A stretch of 29,019 nucleotides of DNA from Clostridia bacterium (GTDB lineage Bacteria; Bacillota; Clostridia; Oscillospirales; CAG-272), in assembly GCA_017504335.1 (NCBI GenBank), contig JAFVRI010000254.1, forward strand, positions 1 through 29,019. Direction: 5' to 3'. Positions within the stretch are counted from its first letter, which is position 1. Each line of letters starts with the position of its first letter. Both the position numbers and the translations under genes were made by a program. The notes under the pieces were generated by a model. The model made no database searches. It had not been told where the DNA came from and saw only the letters and a list, made by a program, of their open reading frames with translations. Positions 5,577 through 14,105 of this stretch are shown in pieces.

Positions 5577-7571
5577 ATGAAAAAAACATTTGTAAAGCAA
5601 ATGATCGCTACGATCATGAGTGTTGTTCTTGTGGTTTTGTTTGTGATTTCATCCGGAGCAACCGTTCTTCATGAAACATATCATGGAACAATAGAGTTGG
5701 ACAGCAATTCACCCGATACCAGCTTGTCGGGGATTGAGATAAAAGTATATTCGGCGCAGCCTGTGTATGATACGGAAAGCCTGAAACTTCTGTATTACGG
5801 AGAAACCTATGCTTTTTCCGTATGGACGGATGAAAACGGAAACTTTTCTTTTGTAAAACCCACCGCCTTTTGCTCGATTACGATCGACACGGAATCTCTG
5901 CCCGATGGGTATGGGATCAACCGAATGGTACAGTTTATTGCCGATGGAGTAACCTCCCATACCTTCCTTCTTGCCGAGGTGTCGGAAATTGACGTAACCA
6001 TGGAATCCGATCAGGTTGCGGCACACTTCTATGCCGAGGATGGAATGACTCTTTACGTGGATTACCAAATCGAAGAGTTCCCCATAACGATGGAGAGCCT
6101 TTCCAGCAAGCAGATCAAGGAAATGAGCTCTTACGACGTGAGCGGTAAGGTAATCACGTCGGACGGGGAAACTCCCTATTCCTTCCCCGTGGATCTTTCG
6201 GAATATTCCTTGCAAACCAAGGCGGACTATTTCTATCAAGAGGGCATGATCTCCGAAGCGAAAAAGATCGACGTGTATTGCGACATCCTGTTGGATGAGA
6301 GCTTGGGTGTGCAATTGGAAAGCGGAACGATTGTTGTCAATGAGATCCTTGCCTATAAGAAGAACGTTTTGGAGAAACGCGAGAAGGATGTAGGGCTGAA
6401 AACCGCAAGCGAATCGGCAAGTGTAGAGGCTCTTTCTGCCGAAAAAGTCGATAGGGTGTCAGAGATGACCAATCGAAGTACATCGAACTATTCGGCGTAT
6501 GTTCAGCGTACTTTAGGTGGAAATTTTGTTCTTCGTGTTCGGTATGATCCGAATGAGTTGGTAGAGCAATATGCAGTGAAACTAGTTGATGCTTTTGAAG
6601 AATCTTATAATTTTTTTGTGACACAATTAGGTTTTAATGCACCAATTCCACATACGGCCTCTTACTACGAAGTAACGTATGTGATGAGCATACCAGAAAG
6701 CGGTCTCACAATTTATGAATCGAACGGAAAATCAAGAATTGAAATAGATGCTATGGAGTGTCATCCAGGAAATCTAAACAAATTAAAATTTGTTGTAGCA
6801 CACGAATTTCACCATGCGATTATGGCAACATATGGCTTTAATACCAATTCAGGTCCAGTCTGGGCACGAGAAGGTTTTTCAAATCTGGCGGCACTGTTTC
6901 GTACGGGGTCGGCGTTGCCGGATACAAATACTTGGAATCAAATTGCTGCATATATAGGGAATAGCCATCTTGGCCTTGAGAGTGCATCAATCAATGCATA
7001 CGGAGCAATGATACTTCCGCTGTATATATATGAAGTTTTAGGTGGGTGGAATACGATCAAGGAAATATATACGAATTTTAGTACTACAGGCAATATATAT
7101 ACGGCAATTACAAACTCATCCTGGATTTCGAAATATGAGTATGTTTTTATTGGAATGTTTTCGAGAAACTATAAGCCAAGCGCTTTTTATACAACCTTTG
7201 CTTCTTTAGATTCTTCCGCCAAGACTATATTGGATAGTGCCGCACAAATTTACAATTTAGACTATGGAACTACTCCGATATTTTCACTTCCGGCAATGGC
7301 GGGGAAATATCTGCAATTTGCTCGCACGACGAATGTGGGAACGGTAAATTTCACGTGTGAAGTTACCAGTGGAAGCGGTAATGGAATTAACTTGGATATC
7401 ATAACGGAAACAAGTAGCGGCTTGCCGGATATTATAACGGAAGACGATGATTTTACGCGGGTTACCTTTGTTGAGTACAATTTTGGCAGTACGATCAAAA
7501 AGCTGACTCTTGCGCTTACCAATTCAAAGGCAACCAATCAGGCGATTTCTTATCGCATTAGTATCAGTTAG
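5577..7571 (+). CDS. Secreted HExxH metallopeptidase-like protein with N-terminal CnaB-like domain
   Basis: 664 residues. Start chosen from GAAAGGAG 7-8 bases before the ATG. Residues 1-32 form a signal peptide or anchor (MKKTFVKQM then a long hydrophobic run). Residues about 38-115 look like a CnaB/prealbumin-type beta domain (GIEIKVYS ... TDENGNFSF ... DTESLPDGYG). A linker of uncertain fold follows to about 300. The peptidase region carries HEFHH (zinc ligands H409 and H413, catalytic E410) and a downstream glutamate E432 in WAREGFSNL, a gluzincin-like HExxH...E layout. The C-terminal 120 residues look like a beta-sandwich. It presumably acts outside the cell on proteins; the family is not resolved. 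DNA encoding about residues 320-570 is clearly more AT-rich than the first half. It lies 34 bp before a lipoprotein gene in the same orientation. Confidence 0.75.
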   Translation: MKKTFVKQMIATIMSVVLVVLFVISSGATVLHETYHGTIELDSNSPDTSLSGIEIKVYSAQPVYDTESLKLLYYGETYAFSVWTDENGNFSFVKPTAFCSITIDTESLPDGYGINRMVQFIADGVTSHTFLLAEVSEIDVTMESDQVAAHFYAEDGMTLYVDYQIEEFPITMESLSSKQIKEMSSYDVSGKVITSDGETPYSFPVDLSEYSLQTKADYFYQEGMISEAKKIDVYCDILLDESLGVQLESGTIVVNEILAYKKNVLEKREKDVGLKTASESASVEALSAEKVDRVSEMTNRSTSNYSAYVQRTLGGNFVLRVRYDPNELVEQYAVKLVDAFEESYNFFVTQLGFNAPIPHTASYYEVTYVMSIPESGLTIYESNGKSRIEIDAMECHPGNLNKLKFVVAHEFHHAIMATYGFNTNSGPVWAREGFSNLAALFRTGSALPDTNTWNQIAAYIGNSHLGLESASINAYGAMILPLYIYEVLGGWNTIKEIYTNFSTTGNIYTAITNSSWISKYEYVFIGMFSRNYKPSAFYTTFASLDSSAKTILDSAAQIYNLDYGTTPIFSLPAMAGKYLQFARTTNVGTVNFTCEVTSGSGNGINLDIITETSSGLPDIITEDDDFTRVTFVEYNFGSTIKKLTLALTNSKATNQAISYRISIS

Positions 7572-7605
7572 GAATGAGCCCCATGGATAGAAAGGAGTGA
7601 ATACT

Positions 7606-8586
7606 GTGTTCAAACGAATCGGTTTAATGTTCGCTTTTCTTCTCTGTTTCTCGTTGCTTTTTGTTGGATGCAGAGAAAACGAGGAGAATATACCCAACGG
7701 GGATTCGGAAATTCTGTCCGATACCGAAGCGGTTGAATCAGAGATTACGGAATCCGAAACGGTTACCGAGTCGGAAAAAATAACGGAAACAGAAGCGATG
7801 ACCGAATCGGAGGAAATTACGGAAAGCGAGAAAACCACCGAGTCGGAAGAAGTTACAGACTCTGAAAGGGTGACAGAATCCGAAACGGTCACCGAGTCGG
7901 AAGAGGTTACGGAAACCGAGGAAGAGTCAGAGTCCGAGGAAGTGACCGAGTCCCAAGAGACGGAAGAAGGCGGTGATGGTTACAGCCCAACTGATCATTA
8001 TGGTTCGCTAACTAGTTTATCCGGTGCGGTAGTGCGTTGGGGCAGTGTGGTTGAGGATGAGAGTCCTGTTTCGGATTTTGAAGGTGTTTCGGGTGAAGTT
8101 TCCGATTTTCTCTTAGCATTTGACATGATAAAGGTAGGCATTGAAGTGCTGGATGTGGTGGAGCATGAGTACTCGTGCACGGATGAAATCTTTGCATTGA
8201 AAACTCTTCTTATTCCCAGAGATGCGATGAAAAGTGTGGCGGAAGGGGATGAGTCGTTGGTGTTCTTTTACTATCAGACAGTAGGTTATACCGAGGATGA
8301 TCTACCTGTATATATCGGGTATTTGGATCCCTATCCTTTTGCGTGGAACCATCCTATCTTTCAATTTGAGGACGAACGTATGATCATGGATGAATCGCAG
8401 ATGATAGAATATGGCAGTGAGGATTGCAAAATGAAATTTTTGTACTATGCTTACCATGCGAATCAATCTCTTGCGAAGCATGGCATCGATGAAAAATACC
8501 ATTTCAGAAACGGAATGACCGTGGAAGAACTGGAACAGTTTTACCAAGCGGTCAAAGATCTTCCTTTGCCGAATGTTCCTTTGTGA
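7606..8586 (+). CDS. Lipoprotein with long T/E/S-rich stalk and unknown C-terminal domain
   Basis: 326 residues from the GTG at 7606, which is spaced 8 bases from GGAG (7594-7597); the GTG at 7597 overlaps that ribosome site and is rejected. MFKRIGLMFAFLLCFSLLFVGC ends in a lipobox with Cys22, so the protein is probably anchored to the outer face of the membrane. Residues about 30-120 are a low-complexity acidic stalk built on a roughly 6-residue period (ESExVT). The C-terminal 200 residues are a folded-looking domain with many aromatic residues that I do not recognise. It follows the metallopeptidase gene by 34 bp and a strong terminator follows it, so the two form an operon for surface proteins; the stalk probably spans the peptidoglycan. 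Confidence 0.7.
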   Translation: MFKRIGLMFAFLLCFSLLFVGCRENEENIPNGDSEILSDTEAVESEITESETVTESEKITETEAMTESEEITESEKTTESEEVTDSERVTESETVTESEEVTETEEESESEEVTESQETEEGGDGYSPTDHYGSLTSLSGAVVRWGSVVEDESPVSDFEGVSGEVSDFLLAFDMIKVGIEVLDVVEHEYSCTDEIFALKTLLIPRDAMKSVAEGDESLVFFYYQTVGYTEDDLPVYIGYLDPYPFAWNHPIFQFEDERMIMDESQMIEYGSEDCKMKFLYYAYHANQSLAKHGIDEKYHFRNGMTVEELEQFYQAVKDLPLPNVPL

Positions 8587-8616
8587 GTTTCATCAAAAAT
8601 CCATAAAATGAAATCC

Positions 8617-8654
8617 CGCCCGAATTTGAAGTTTTTCGAATTCGGGCGTTTTTT
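8617..8654 (+). terminator. Terminator of the metallopeptidase-lipoprotein operon
   Basis: CGCCCGAATT (8617-8626) pairs with AATTCGGGCG (8639-8648), followed by six T (8649-8654). Confidence 0.92.
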
Positions 8655-8685
8655 GCTTGGATAAAGATCAATTTTAGAAAAAATA

Positions 8686-8694
8686 TGATATAAT
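8686..8694 (+). promoter_or_regulatory. Extended -10 promoter for the sigma factor operon
   Basis: TGATATAAT (8686-8694) is a full extended -10 box. No good -35 is present at 16-18 bp spacing (GATCAA at 8666-8671). The leader to the ATG at 8774 is about 73 nt. Confidence 0.5.
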
Positions 8695-8773
8695 CATGTA
8701 AAACAATGAGACAAAATCCGAAAAAATACGACTTATAAGATAGGAGCCAAAATAAACGCAAAGGAGCGCTATC

Positions 8774-9373
8774 ATGACCAAGGAAGAAGAAAAGCTGATC
8801 GGCGAGAACTTGGGCGACGGTGAGATCGTGGAGCTGTATTGGCAGAGAAGCGAGCGAGCCATCGAGGAGACGTCCAAAAAATACGGTCGGTATCTACATA
8901 CCATTGCCCATAATATTCTTCATGACAGACTGGACTGCGAGGAATGCGTGAACGATACCTATCTTGGGGTCTGGAATCGGATTCCTCCCGCAAGACCCAA
9001 CGTATTTCGGGTCTTTCTGTCCAAGATCGCACGCAACATTTCCATCGACCGATTTCGCAAGAACCATGCCGCCCGCCGTGTTCCGTCCGAGATGACGGTG
9101 GCGCTGGAGGAGCTGGACGAGTGCGTATCCGATCCCGAAACCCCCGAGACCGAATATGCCATTCGTGCCATGATCCGTGTGTTGAATGAGTTTTTGCGGA
9201 GCCTGGATCCCAAGAATGAATTCATTTTCATCTGCCGCTATTATTATGCCGACAGCGCGGATCGGATCGCGCAGCTGCTGGACGTGAGCCGCAGTACGGT
9301 GTACCGCGCGTTGGAGGAAATGCGAAGGGGATTGAAGGAAGCGCTGGAAAAGGAGGGCTGGAAATATGAATAA
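8774..9373 (+). CDS. RNA polymerase sigma factor, sigma-70 family (ECF-like)
   Basis: 199 residues, the size of ECF sigma factors. Region 2 spans about residues 30-95, with the core-binding and -10 recognition segment around CEECVNDTYLGVWNRIPP and KIARNISIDRFRK. Region 4 spans about 130-190 with a helix-turn-helix (ADRIAQLLDVSRSTVYRALEEMRRGL). Regions 1 and 3 are absent. AAGGAG lies 7 bases before the ATG. The stop overlaps the ATG of the next gene by 8 bp, so the two are translationally coupled. The partner has a short cytoplasmic N-terminus, one membrane helix and a giant outer part, which fits a sigma factor controlled by a membrane regulator. Target promoters are unknown; self-regulation cannot be judged from the weak -35. 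Confidence 0.9.
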   Translation: MTKEEEKLIGENLGDGEIVELYWQRSERAIEETSKKYGRYLHTIAHNILHDRLDCEECVNDTYLGVWNRIPPARPNVFRVFLSKIARNISIDRFRKNHAARRVPSEMTVALEELDECVSDPETPETEYAIRAMIRVLNEFLRSLDPKNEFIFICRYYYADSADRIAQLLDVSRSTVYRALEEMRRGLKEALEKEGWKYE

Positions 9374-12300
9374 GGATCCCAAAAAGATCAAAAGAGATGA
9401 AGCGAAGCTCGACATGCTGAATGGCATTGACGAGGAGATCATCGACCGCAATACCGAAAAGCGGATTTCCATGATGCAAGCAGTTCGCCGCAAGACACAG
9501 AGGCGGATTCTTATCCCGATTCTGGCGGGGGCGGCAAGCTTCTTTTTCCTGTTCTCCGTGGTGATGCTCCTGTTCCGAGGCGGGGATGATCCTACCGTGG
9601 AGAAGCAGATCCCCATTTATCAGGGCATGACGGTTTCTACCGTCTATGAGGGCACTCCTTCGGTTCGCGCGGACGAGGCAGAGGGCTTGGTGGCGCTTTG
9701 CCGACAGGCGGCGTTCCCCGATCCGTTGGACGCGATCCGTGCGGGAAGCTTTACGCTGGAAAAGGATAACGGCAACAACGGAAACAACGGAAACCATTAC
9801 GGTCAGCACAAGGGCGAGGAGTCCGAAAGCGAGACTCTGTTTGAGACTGAAAGCGAGACTCTGCCCGAAATCGAAAGCGAGAGCGAAACGCTGCTTGAGA
9901 CCGAAACCGAAAGCACGCTGACCGATTTCGAATCGGCATCCGAGCTTTACTATGCGCACCCCAATCAGGAAATTTTCATTACCATTCACTTCAGCAACCC
10001 CGACAATTTTGAGATCATGTCCTTTACCCTGAACGGAAAGAAGTTCAGCTCCTATATGTTCGAGGAAGGCTCGGATATGGAGCATCTGATCCTCAGGCAA
10101 CGGGTTGGCAGCGTAGAGGGAATTGAGGAATTTACCATTGATGCCATCAAGTACATCGACGGTACCGAGATCAAGGACGTACGCATGGACGGTGACCGAA
10201 CCGTTCGCGTGGGTGTCTATGAAAAAGAAACGCCCGACGTGAGTGTAAGCGAGCCTCTGAGCGGCTTTTGCGAGATCAGCGCCGCCTTCTCGGCGAATGA
10301 GATGGTCTCCTTGCTTGGTCTGTCGAAGGGACAGCTTCGCGCGGTTCTTTACGAGGGAGAGGTCAAGCTCTCCGAGCAGCTTATTTCCTTGGATGCCCTG
10401 TACGAGGGAATCACGGTGACCTTTGGTGGATTGACCACGAAGACCGAGTATAAAATGACCCTGGAGGCAACGCTTCTGGACGGAGAGGCACGGACGGTTA
10501 CCGTATGGGAAAAGGAAGTGACGACCCGTCATGCGCTGAGTGTGGAGAATCTGGTAGCGGGGAAGGAGGATCTTTCCTTTGCCCTTGCCTTTGCTGAGGA
10601 TTATACGCAAAAGGAGATCTTGTCTGTCGCGATCCTTGACGGAGAGACAGAGGTCGTCCGCTATGACGCGGAGGCTCTGATCCGAGACCTTCAGGCGGGC
10701 AAGCTTTCGTTTGGCGGCTTGCTGAGCGATCATACCTATACCCTGACGGTGGCTTACCGTGACGGAGAGGGATCAAGCAAGCTGGATGTGGCATTTACCA
10801 CTCCCGCAAAGGAGGTGCCGACCTTCTCCGCCGAGTCTGTTACCGCGGATCAGACAAGTGTAAGCTTTACGGTAGCCGAGACCGACACGGACAACGTCGG
10901 AGCGATCACGAAAATCGAGCTGCTGCAAGGAGAGAACGAGCCCGTCGTGGCGGAAAGCACCGATCTGCGCAAATTCGAGGGACTTCTGTCGAACAATGAA
11001 TATGCGGTTCGCGTGACCTATACCTACGATCTGAATGACGGAGTGGGAGCGCAGACCATCGTCGTGACCAAAACGGTTAAGACAAAGGCAAAGACAGAGC
11101 CTACGTTGGAGATTGACAGCATCACCTCCGATCAGACAAGCGTAAGCTTTACGGTTGCCGAGAGCGATGCGGATAACATCGGAGCGATCACAAAGATCGA
11201 GCTGTTGCACGGCGACGATGAGCCCATCCCGGCGGAAAACATCGAACAGCGCAAATTCGAGGGACTTCTGTCGAACAATAAATATGCGGTTCGCGTGACC
11301 TATACGTATGACCTGAATGATGGTCAGGGAATGCAAACAGGTGCGGCAACCCGGACGGTGAAAACCGTCGTCAAGAAGAAGCCGAGCTATCATATCCAGA
11401 CAACCTCGGATCAAACAAGCATTGATTTCACGCTGACCGAGACCGATATGGACAATGTCGGAGCGATCACAAAAATCGAGCTGTTGCACGGCGATGACGA
11501 GCCCATTGTGGCACAGAGCCTCGATTTGCGCAAGTTCGAGGGTCTGCTGTCGAACAATAAATATGCGGTTCAAGTGACCTATGTATATGACCTGAACGAC
11601 GGTCAGGGAATGAGAACGGATACGGTAGCTCGGGCGATCAAAACCGTCGCGAAGACCAAGCCGACCTATCAGATCGAGGCAACCTCGGGGCCGACAAGCA
11701 TTGACTTTACGGTGACCGAGAACGATCCCGACGGGCTCGGCACCGTGACGAAGATCGAGCTTTTGAGAAATGGGAATGTGATCCAAACCGCTGCCGATGC
11801 GAGCGTCAGACGGTTTGAGGGATTGTCGCAAGGATGCGTTTACACCGTCAAAGTAACTTGCACTTACGATCTGAATGCCGGCTTGGGTGTCGAAACAGAA
11901 ATCAAGGAGTCAACGGTGGCATACCGTTACGTTTCTGTAACGCAACTGTCCACGGATGAGGATACGATTCTTTTGATAGGGGAAACTTTGCCTTTAAAGG
12001 TGACGGTAAATCGCCCCGAAGGTGTAACTCTTGAAATGAAATCTGCCAAGGTAAACGGAGTGGAGTATTCCCTCAGACGGTTGACGGCAAATACCTATGA
12101 GATCATCTACACTCCTACCACGGAAAGCGGCAGAGAGGAATTGCGGATTACCGAGCTTTCTTACACGGTGGACGGTCAGCCTGTGATCGATTTTGCGACG
12201 CAGGAGCCCTCCCTCGCGATTGCCATTCGCGGAGATGTGACGGTGGAACAGGCCGTTTTGTCGCAGGAGGGTGTTTATTTCATCGGTGACACGATGACGG

Positions 12301-13301
12301 CAACCGTTACCCTGAGGGGTACCGAGGGATATGATGAGATCCTTGCCCTTTTGGATGAGGAAGGACAGGAATATCTCTTGACACAGGTGATGGGAGACAC
12401 CTATCGCATGGAGATTCCTTACAAGGGACCCCTCGGGGGCACATACTGCGGTGTCTTCGAATGTACTTTCCCAACGATTAAGGTAATAGTAGATGGGGAT
12501 GACACCGAGGTGTACGTTCATTCCGAGACGATCTCTTACGTTATTATGGATCCCCAGCTTCAGACCGTCACTGAGATCCGCACACCGGAGGAGCTACAAA
12601 ATATGGAAAACGGACGAGCGTATCGGTTGGCAGATCATGTAGATCTTGCGGGATTTGACTGGATCCCTTATGCGTTCAATGGCGTGCTGTACGGAAATGG
12701 ATATGAGATCCGAAATCTGGATATGTTTTCCGTGATTCCCTACAACGGAAGAGAGGAAGATCGATTTCCCATGGGTATGTTCACCGAGCTGAACGGATAT
12801 TTCAAGGATGTCATCCTGAAGAATGCCTACGTGGAGCTTGAAAGTGAACATTGCTTGGGTGGCAGCTACACGAATGGATATTATGGTATTCTTGCCGGCT
12901 CCTCTGATAATCTCCTGCTGGATGGCTGTACGGTAGAAGGAAAATTGTATATTCATACCCCCGGAGACATTACTAGGAGTACCATCAGCGGAATTATAGG
13001 CTATGACGGTGAATACGGTGGGATGGTTCTTAAGAATTGCCACTTTAAAGGAAACATTTCGGTAGAGGGCGTGCTGGGATTTACCGGTACAGGCTACTAT
13101 TCCACATGGATTCATCCACTTCATGGCTCCACCGTCATCGATTGCAGCTATGAGTTCGAGGCAAACGTGAACGAGTACCGCAGCACTGGAGACTTTTTGG
13201 CCATATACGAAGTAGTGGGAACCGATGAGGGAAGCGGTCTCGTGATGAGCACGAAAAAGGGAGAAAAAATCGTAATCATTCGGGATTCATGGTATCATTA
13301 A
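9366..13301 (+). CDS. Giant single-pass membrane protein with FnIII-like repeats, putative sigma-factor regulator/sensor
   Basis: 1311 residues, type II-like topology. Residues 1-47 are charged and cytoplasmic, 48-70 one membrane helix (ILIPILAGAASFFFLFSVV...), and about 140-190 an acidic E/S/T linker. From about 270 there is a run of roughly 90-residue beta-sandwich repeats: two divergent ones, then four close copies (DNA 10800-11920) with the landmarks QTSVSFTV, KIELL and FEGLLSNN.YAV.VTY.YDLN. Two further beta domains lead to a C-terminal segment (about 1080-1311; DLAGFDWIPY, NGYEIRNLDMF, LDGCTVEG) that resembles GLUG or parallel beta-helix repeats. The gene is coupled to a sigma factor by an 8-bp overlap, and the N-terminus lies where anti-sigma domains sit, although no zinc-finger anti-sigma motif is visible. 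It may sense a surface ligand or polysaccharide, or be an adhesin that is merely co-transcribed. Confidence 0.7.
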   Translation: MNKDPKKIKRDEAKLDMLNGIDEEIIDRNTEKRISMMQAVRRKTQRRILIPILAGAASFFFLFSVVMLLFRGGDDPTVEKQIPIYQGMTVSTVYEGTPSVRADEAEGLVALCRQAAFPDPLDAIRAGSFTLEKDNGNNGNNGNHYGQHKGEESESETLFETESETLPEIESESETLLETETESTLTDFESASELYYAHPNQEIFITIHFSNPDNFEIMSFTLNGKKFSSYMFEEGSDMEHLILRQRVGSVEGIEEFTIDAIKYIDGTEIKDVRMDGDRTVRVGVYEKETPDVSVSEPLSGFCEISAAFSANEMVSLLGLSKGQLRAVLYEGEVKLSEQLISLDALYEGITVTFGGLTTKTEYKMTLEATLLDGEARTVTVWEKEVTTRHALSVENLVAGKEDLSFALAFAEDYTQKEILSVAILDGETEVVRYDAEALIRDLQAGKLSFGGLLSDHTYTLTVAYRDGEGSSKLDVAFTTPAKEVPTFSAESVTADQTSVSFTVAETDTDNVGAITKIELLQGENEPVVAESTDLRKFEGLLSNNEYAVRVTYTYDLNDGVGAQTIVVTKTVKTKAKTEPTLEIDSITSDQTSVSFTVAESDADNIGAITKIELLHGDDEPIPAENIEQRKFEGLLSNNKYAVRVTYTYDLNDGQGMQTGAATRTVKTVVKKKPSYHIQTTSDQTSIDFTLTETDMDNVGAITKIELLHGDDEPIVAQSLDLRKFEGLLSNNKYAVQVTYVYDLNDGQGMRTDTVARAIKTVAKTKPTYQIEATSGPTSIDFTVTENDPDGLGTVTKIELLRNGNVIQTAADASVRRFEGLSQGCVYTVKVTCTYDLNAGLGVETEIKESTVAYRYVSVTQLSTDEDTILLIGETLPLKVTVNRPEGVTLEMKSAKVNGVEYSLRRLTANTYEIIYTPTTESGREELRITELSYTVDGQPVIDFATQEPSLAIAIRGDVTVEQAVLSQEGVYFIGDTMTATVTLRGTEGYDEILALLDEEGQEYLLTQVMGDTYRMEIPYKGPLGGTYCGVFECTFPTIKVIVDGDDTEVYVHSETISYVIMDPQLQTVTEIRTPEELQNMENGRAYRLADHVDLAGFDWIPYAFNGVLYGNGYEIRNLDMFSVIPYNGREEDRFPMGMFTELNGYFKDVILKNAYVELESEHCLGGSYTNGYYGILAGSSDNLLLDGCTVEGKLYIHTPGDITRSTISGIIGYDGEYGGMVLKNCHFKGNISVEGVLGFTGTGYYSTWIHPLHGSTVIDCSYEFEANVNEYRSTGDFLAIYEVVGTDEGSGLVMSTKKGEKIVIIRDSWYH
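10800..11920 (+). repeat. Four tandem coding repeats of 279-282 bp
   Basis: The landmark codon of the QTS motif recurs at 10848, 11130, 11409 and 11688, giving spacings of 282, 279 and 279 bp (94, 93 and 93 residues). The segment encoding RKFEGLLSNN.YAV is almost identical at the DNA level in the first three units, while unit 4 has diverged. This is the pattern of recent duplication by recombination or slippage. Confidence 0.85.
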
Positions 13302-13323
13302 GATCATCTTATCAATAAGTTCG

Positions 13324-13360
13324 GAGCGGAGGATGTAGTTCCTCCGCTCTTCTTTTCTTC
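13324..13360 (+). terminator. Terminator of the sigma factor operon
   Basis: GAGCGGAGGA (13324-13333) pairs perfectly with TCCTCCGCTC (13340-13349) across a 6-nt loop, followed by TTCTTTTCTTC. It lies 22 bp after the stop. Confidence 0.88.
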
Positions 13361-13380
13361 TTTAAAATAATAAATAACCC

Positions 13381-13409
13381 TTGCAAAAGGGAGGGGGTTG
13401 TGCTATAAT
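13381..13409 (+). promoter_or_regulatory. Promoter of the maf-mre-mrdA operon
   Basis: TTGCAA (13381-13386), 17-bp spacer, TATAAT (13404-13409) with a TGC extended -10. It is the only strong promoter seen before the six-gene elongation cluster, whose genes are 1 to 46 bp apart. Confidence 0.82.
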
Positions 13410-13471
13410 TATACTGGATAATGGTATGGTGTTGCCATTTTTCAAATTTTTTGTGAAAAACAGGGTAAAAT

Positions 13472-14059
13472 ATGTCGATTCGATTGATTCTGGCATCCGA
13501 ATCGCCCAGACGGCGCGAGCTGCTCTCGGGCTTGGGATTGCCCTTTGAGATACTGCCCGCTCATGCGGACGAGCATTGCGACCTTTCTGACCCCACCGCC
13601 TATGCCGAGGAATTGGCAAGGAGAAAGGGACGGGCGGTTGCGGATACTCTGACATCCGCACAGGGAGAGACGGTTGTGGTGGTATCTGCCGATACGGTGG
13701 TCGCCACCGACCGCGAGATTCTCGGAAAGCCCCGTGACCGCGACGATGCCATTCGGATGATCTCCGAGCTTTCGGGTACTACCCATCGGGTCATTACGGG
13801 CATTGCTCTGACCGTGAATGGGGTGACCCATTCCTCTTATGAGGTGACCGAGGTGACCGTCGATCCCATTCCGAGGGAGGAGATCGAGCGGTACGTGGAC
13901 ACCGGTGATCCTATGGATAAAGCGGGAGCTTATGGCATCCAAGGGGATTTTTCCCGTTGGGTCAGGGGCATCAAGGGATGCTATTTTAATGTAGTAGGGC
14001 TGCCCATGAATGCCCTGAACCGTTTGTGGTTTGAATGTATGGGTGCATATCCGAGCTGA
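13472..14059 (+). CDS. maf: Maf family nucleotide pyrophosphatase (septum-formation inhibitor-like)
   Basis: 195 residues, the standard Maf length. N-terminal ASESPRRRELL is the nucleotide-binding signature, and the mid-protein SADTVV plus GKPRD, THRVITG and GAYGIQG blocks are family markers. Maf proteins hydrolyse non-canonical or canonical nucleoside triphosphates (dTTP/UTP for YhdE-type, m7GTP for YceF-type) to monophosphates. The conserved location next to mreB is classic in Bacillota, where Maf overproduction blocks septation. The ATG follows AGGG at short distance. It is the first gene of the elongation operon. Confidence 0.95.
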   Translation: MSIRLILASESPRRRELLSGLGLPFEILPAHADEHCDLSDPTAYAEELARRKGRAVADTLTSAQGETVVVVSADTVVATDREILGKPRDRDDAIRMISELSGTTHRVITGIALTVNGVTHSSYEVTEVTVDPIPREEIERYVDTGDPMDKAGAYGIQGDFSRWVRGIKGCYFNVVGLPMNALNRLWFECMGAYPS

Positions 14060-14105
14060 TCATTCGCTCGGATCAAAAATACGAAGGAAAGGAGCATATT
14101 CGGCT

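Noticed and set aside
9228..10733. 501-residue minus-strand frame opposite the sigma factor and sensor genes
   Set aside because: The plus strand carries clear sigma-70 motifs, a membrane helix and tandem repeats; this frame shows none and has no ribosome site.
14052..14071. CCGAGC/GCTCGG hairpin between maf and mreB
   Set aside because: The 6-bp stem overlaps the maf stop and has no T-tract, so it is unlikely to be a terminator; at most a minor mRNA structure.
14031..14105. 25-residue N-terminal extension of MreB
   Set aside because: It overlaps the end of maf, and MreB proteins begin a few residues before the DLGTANT loop, matching the ATG at 14106.
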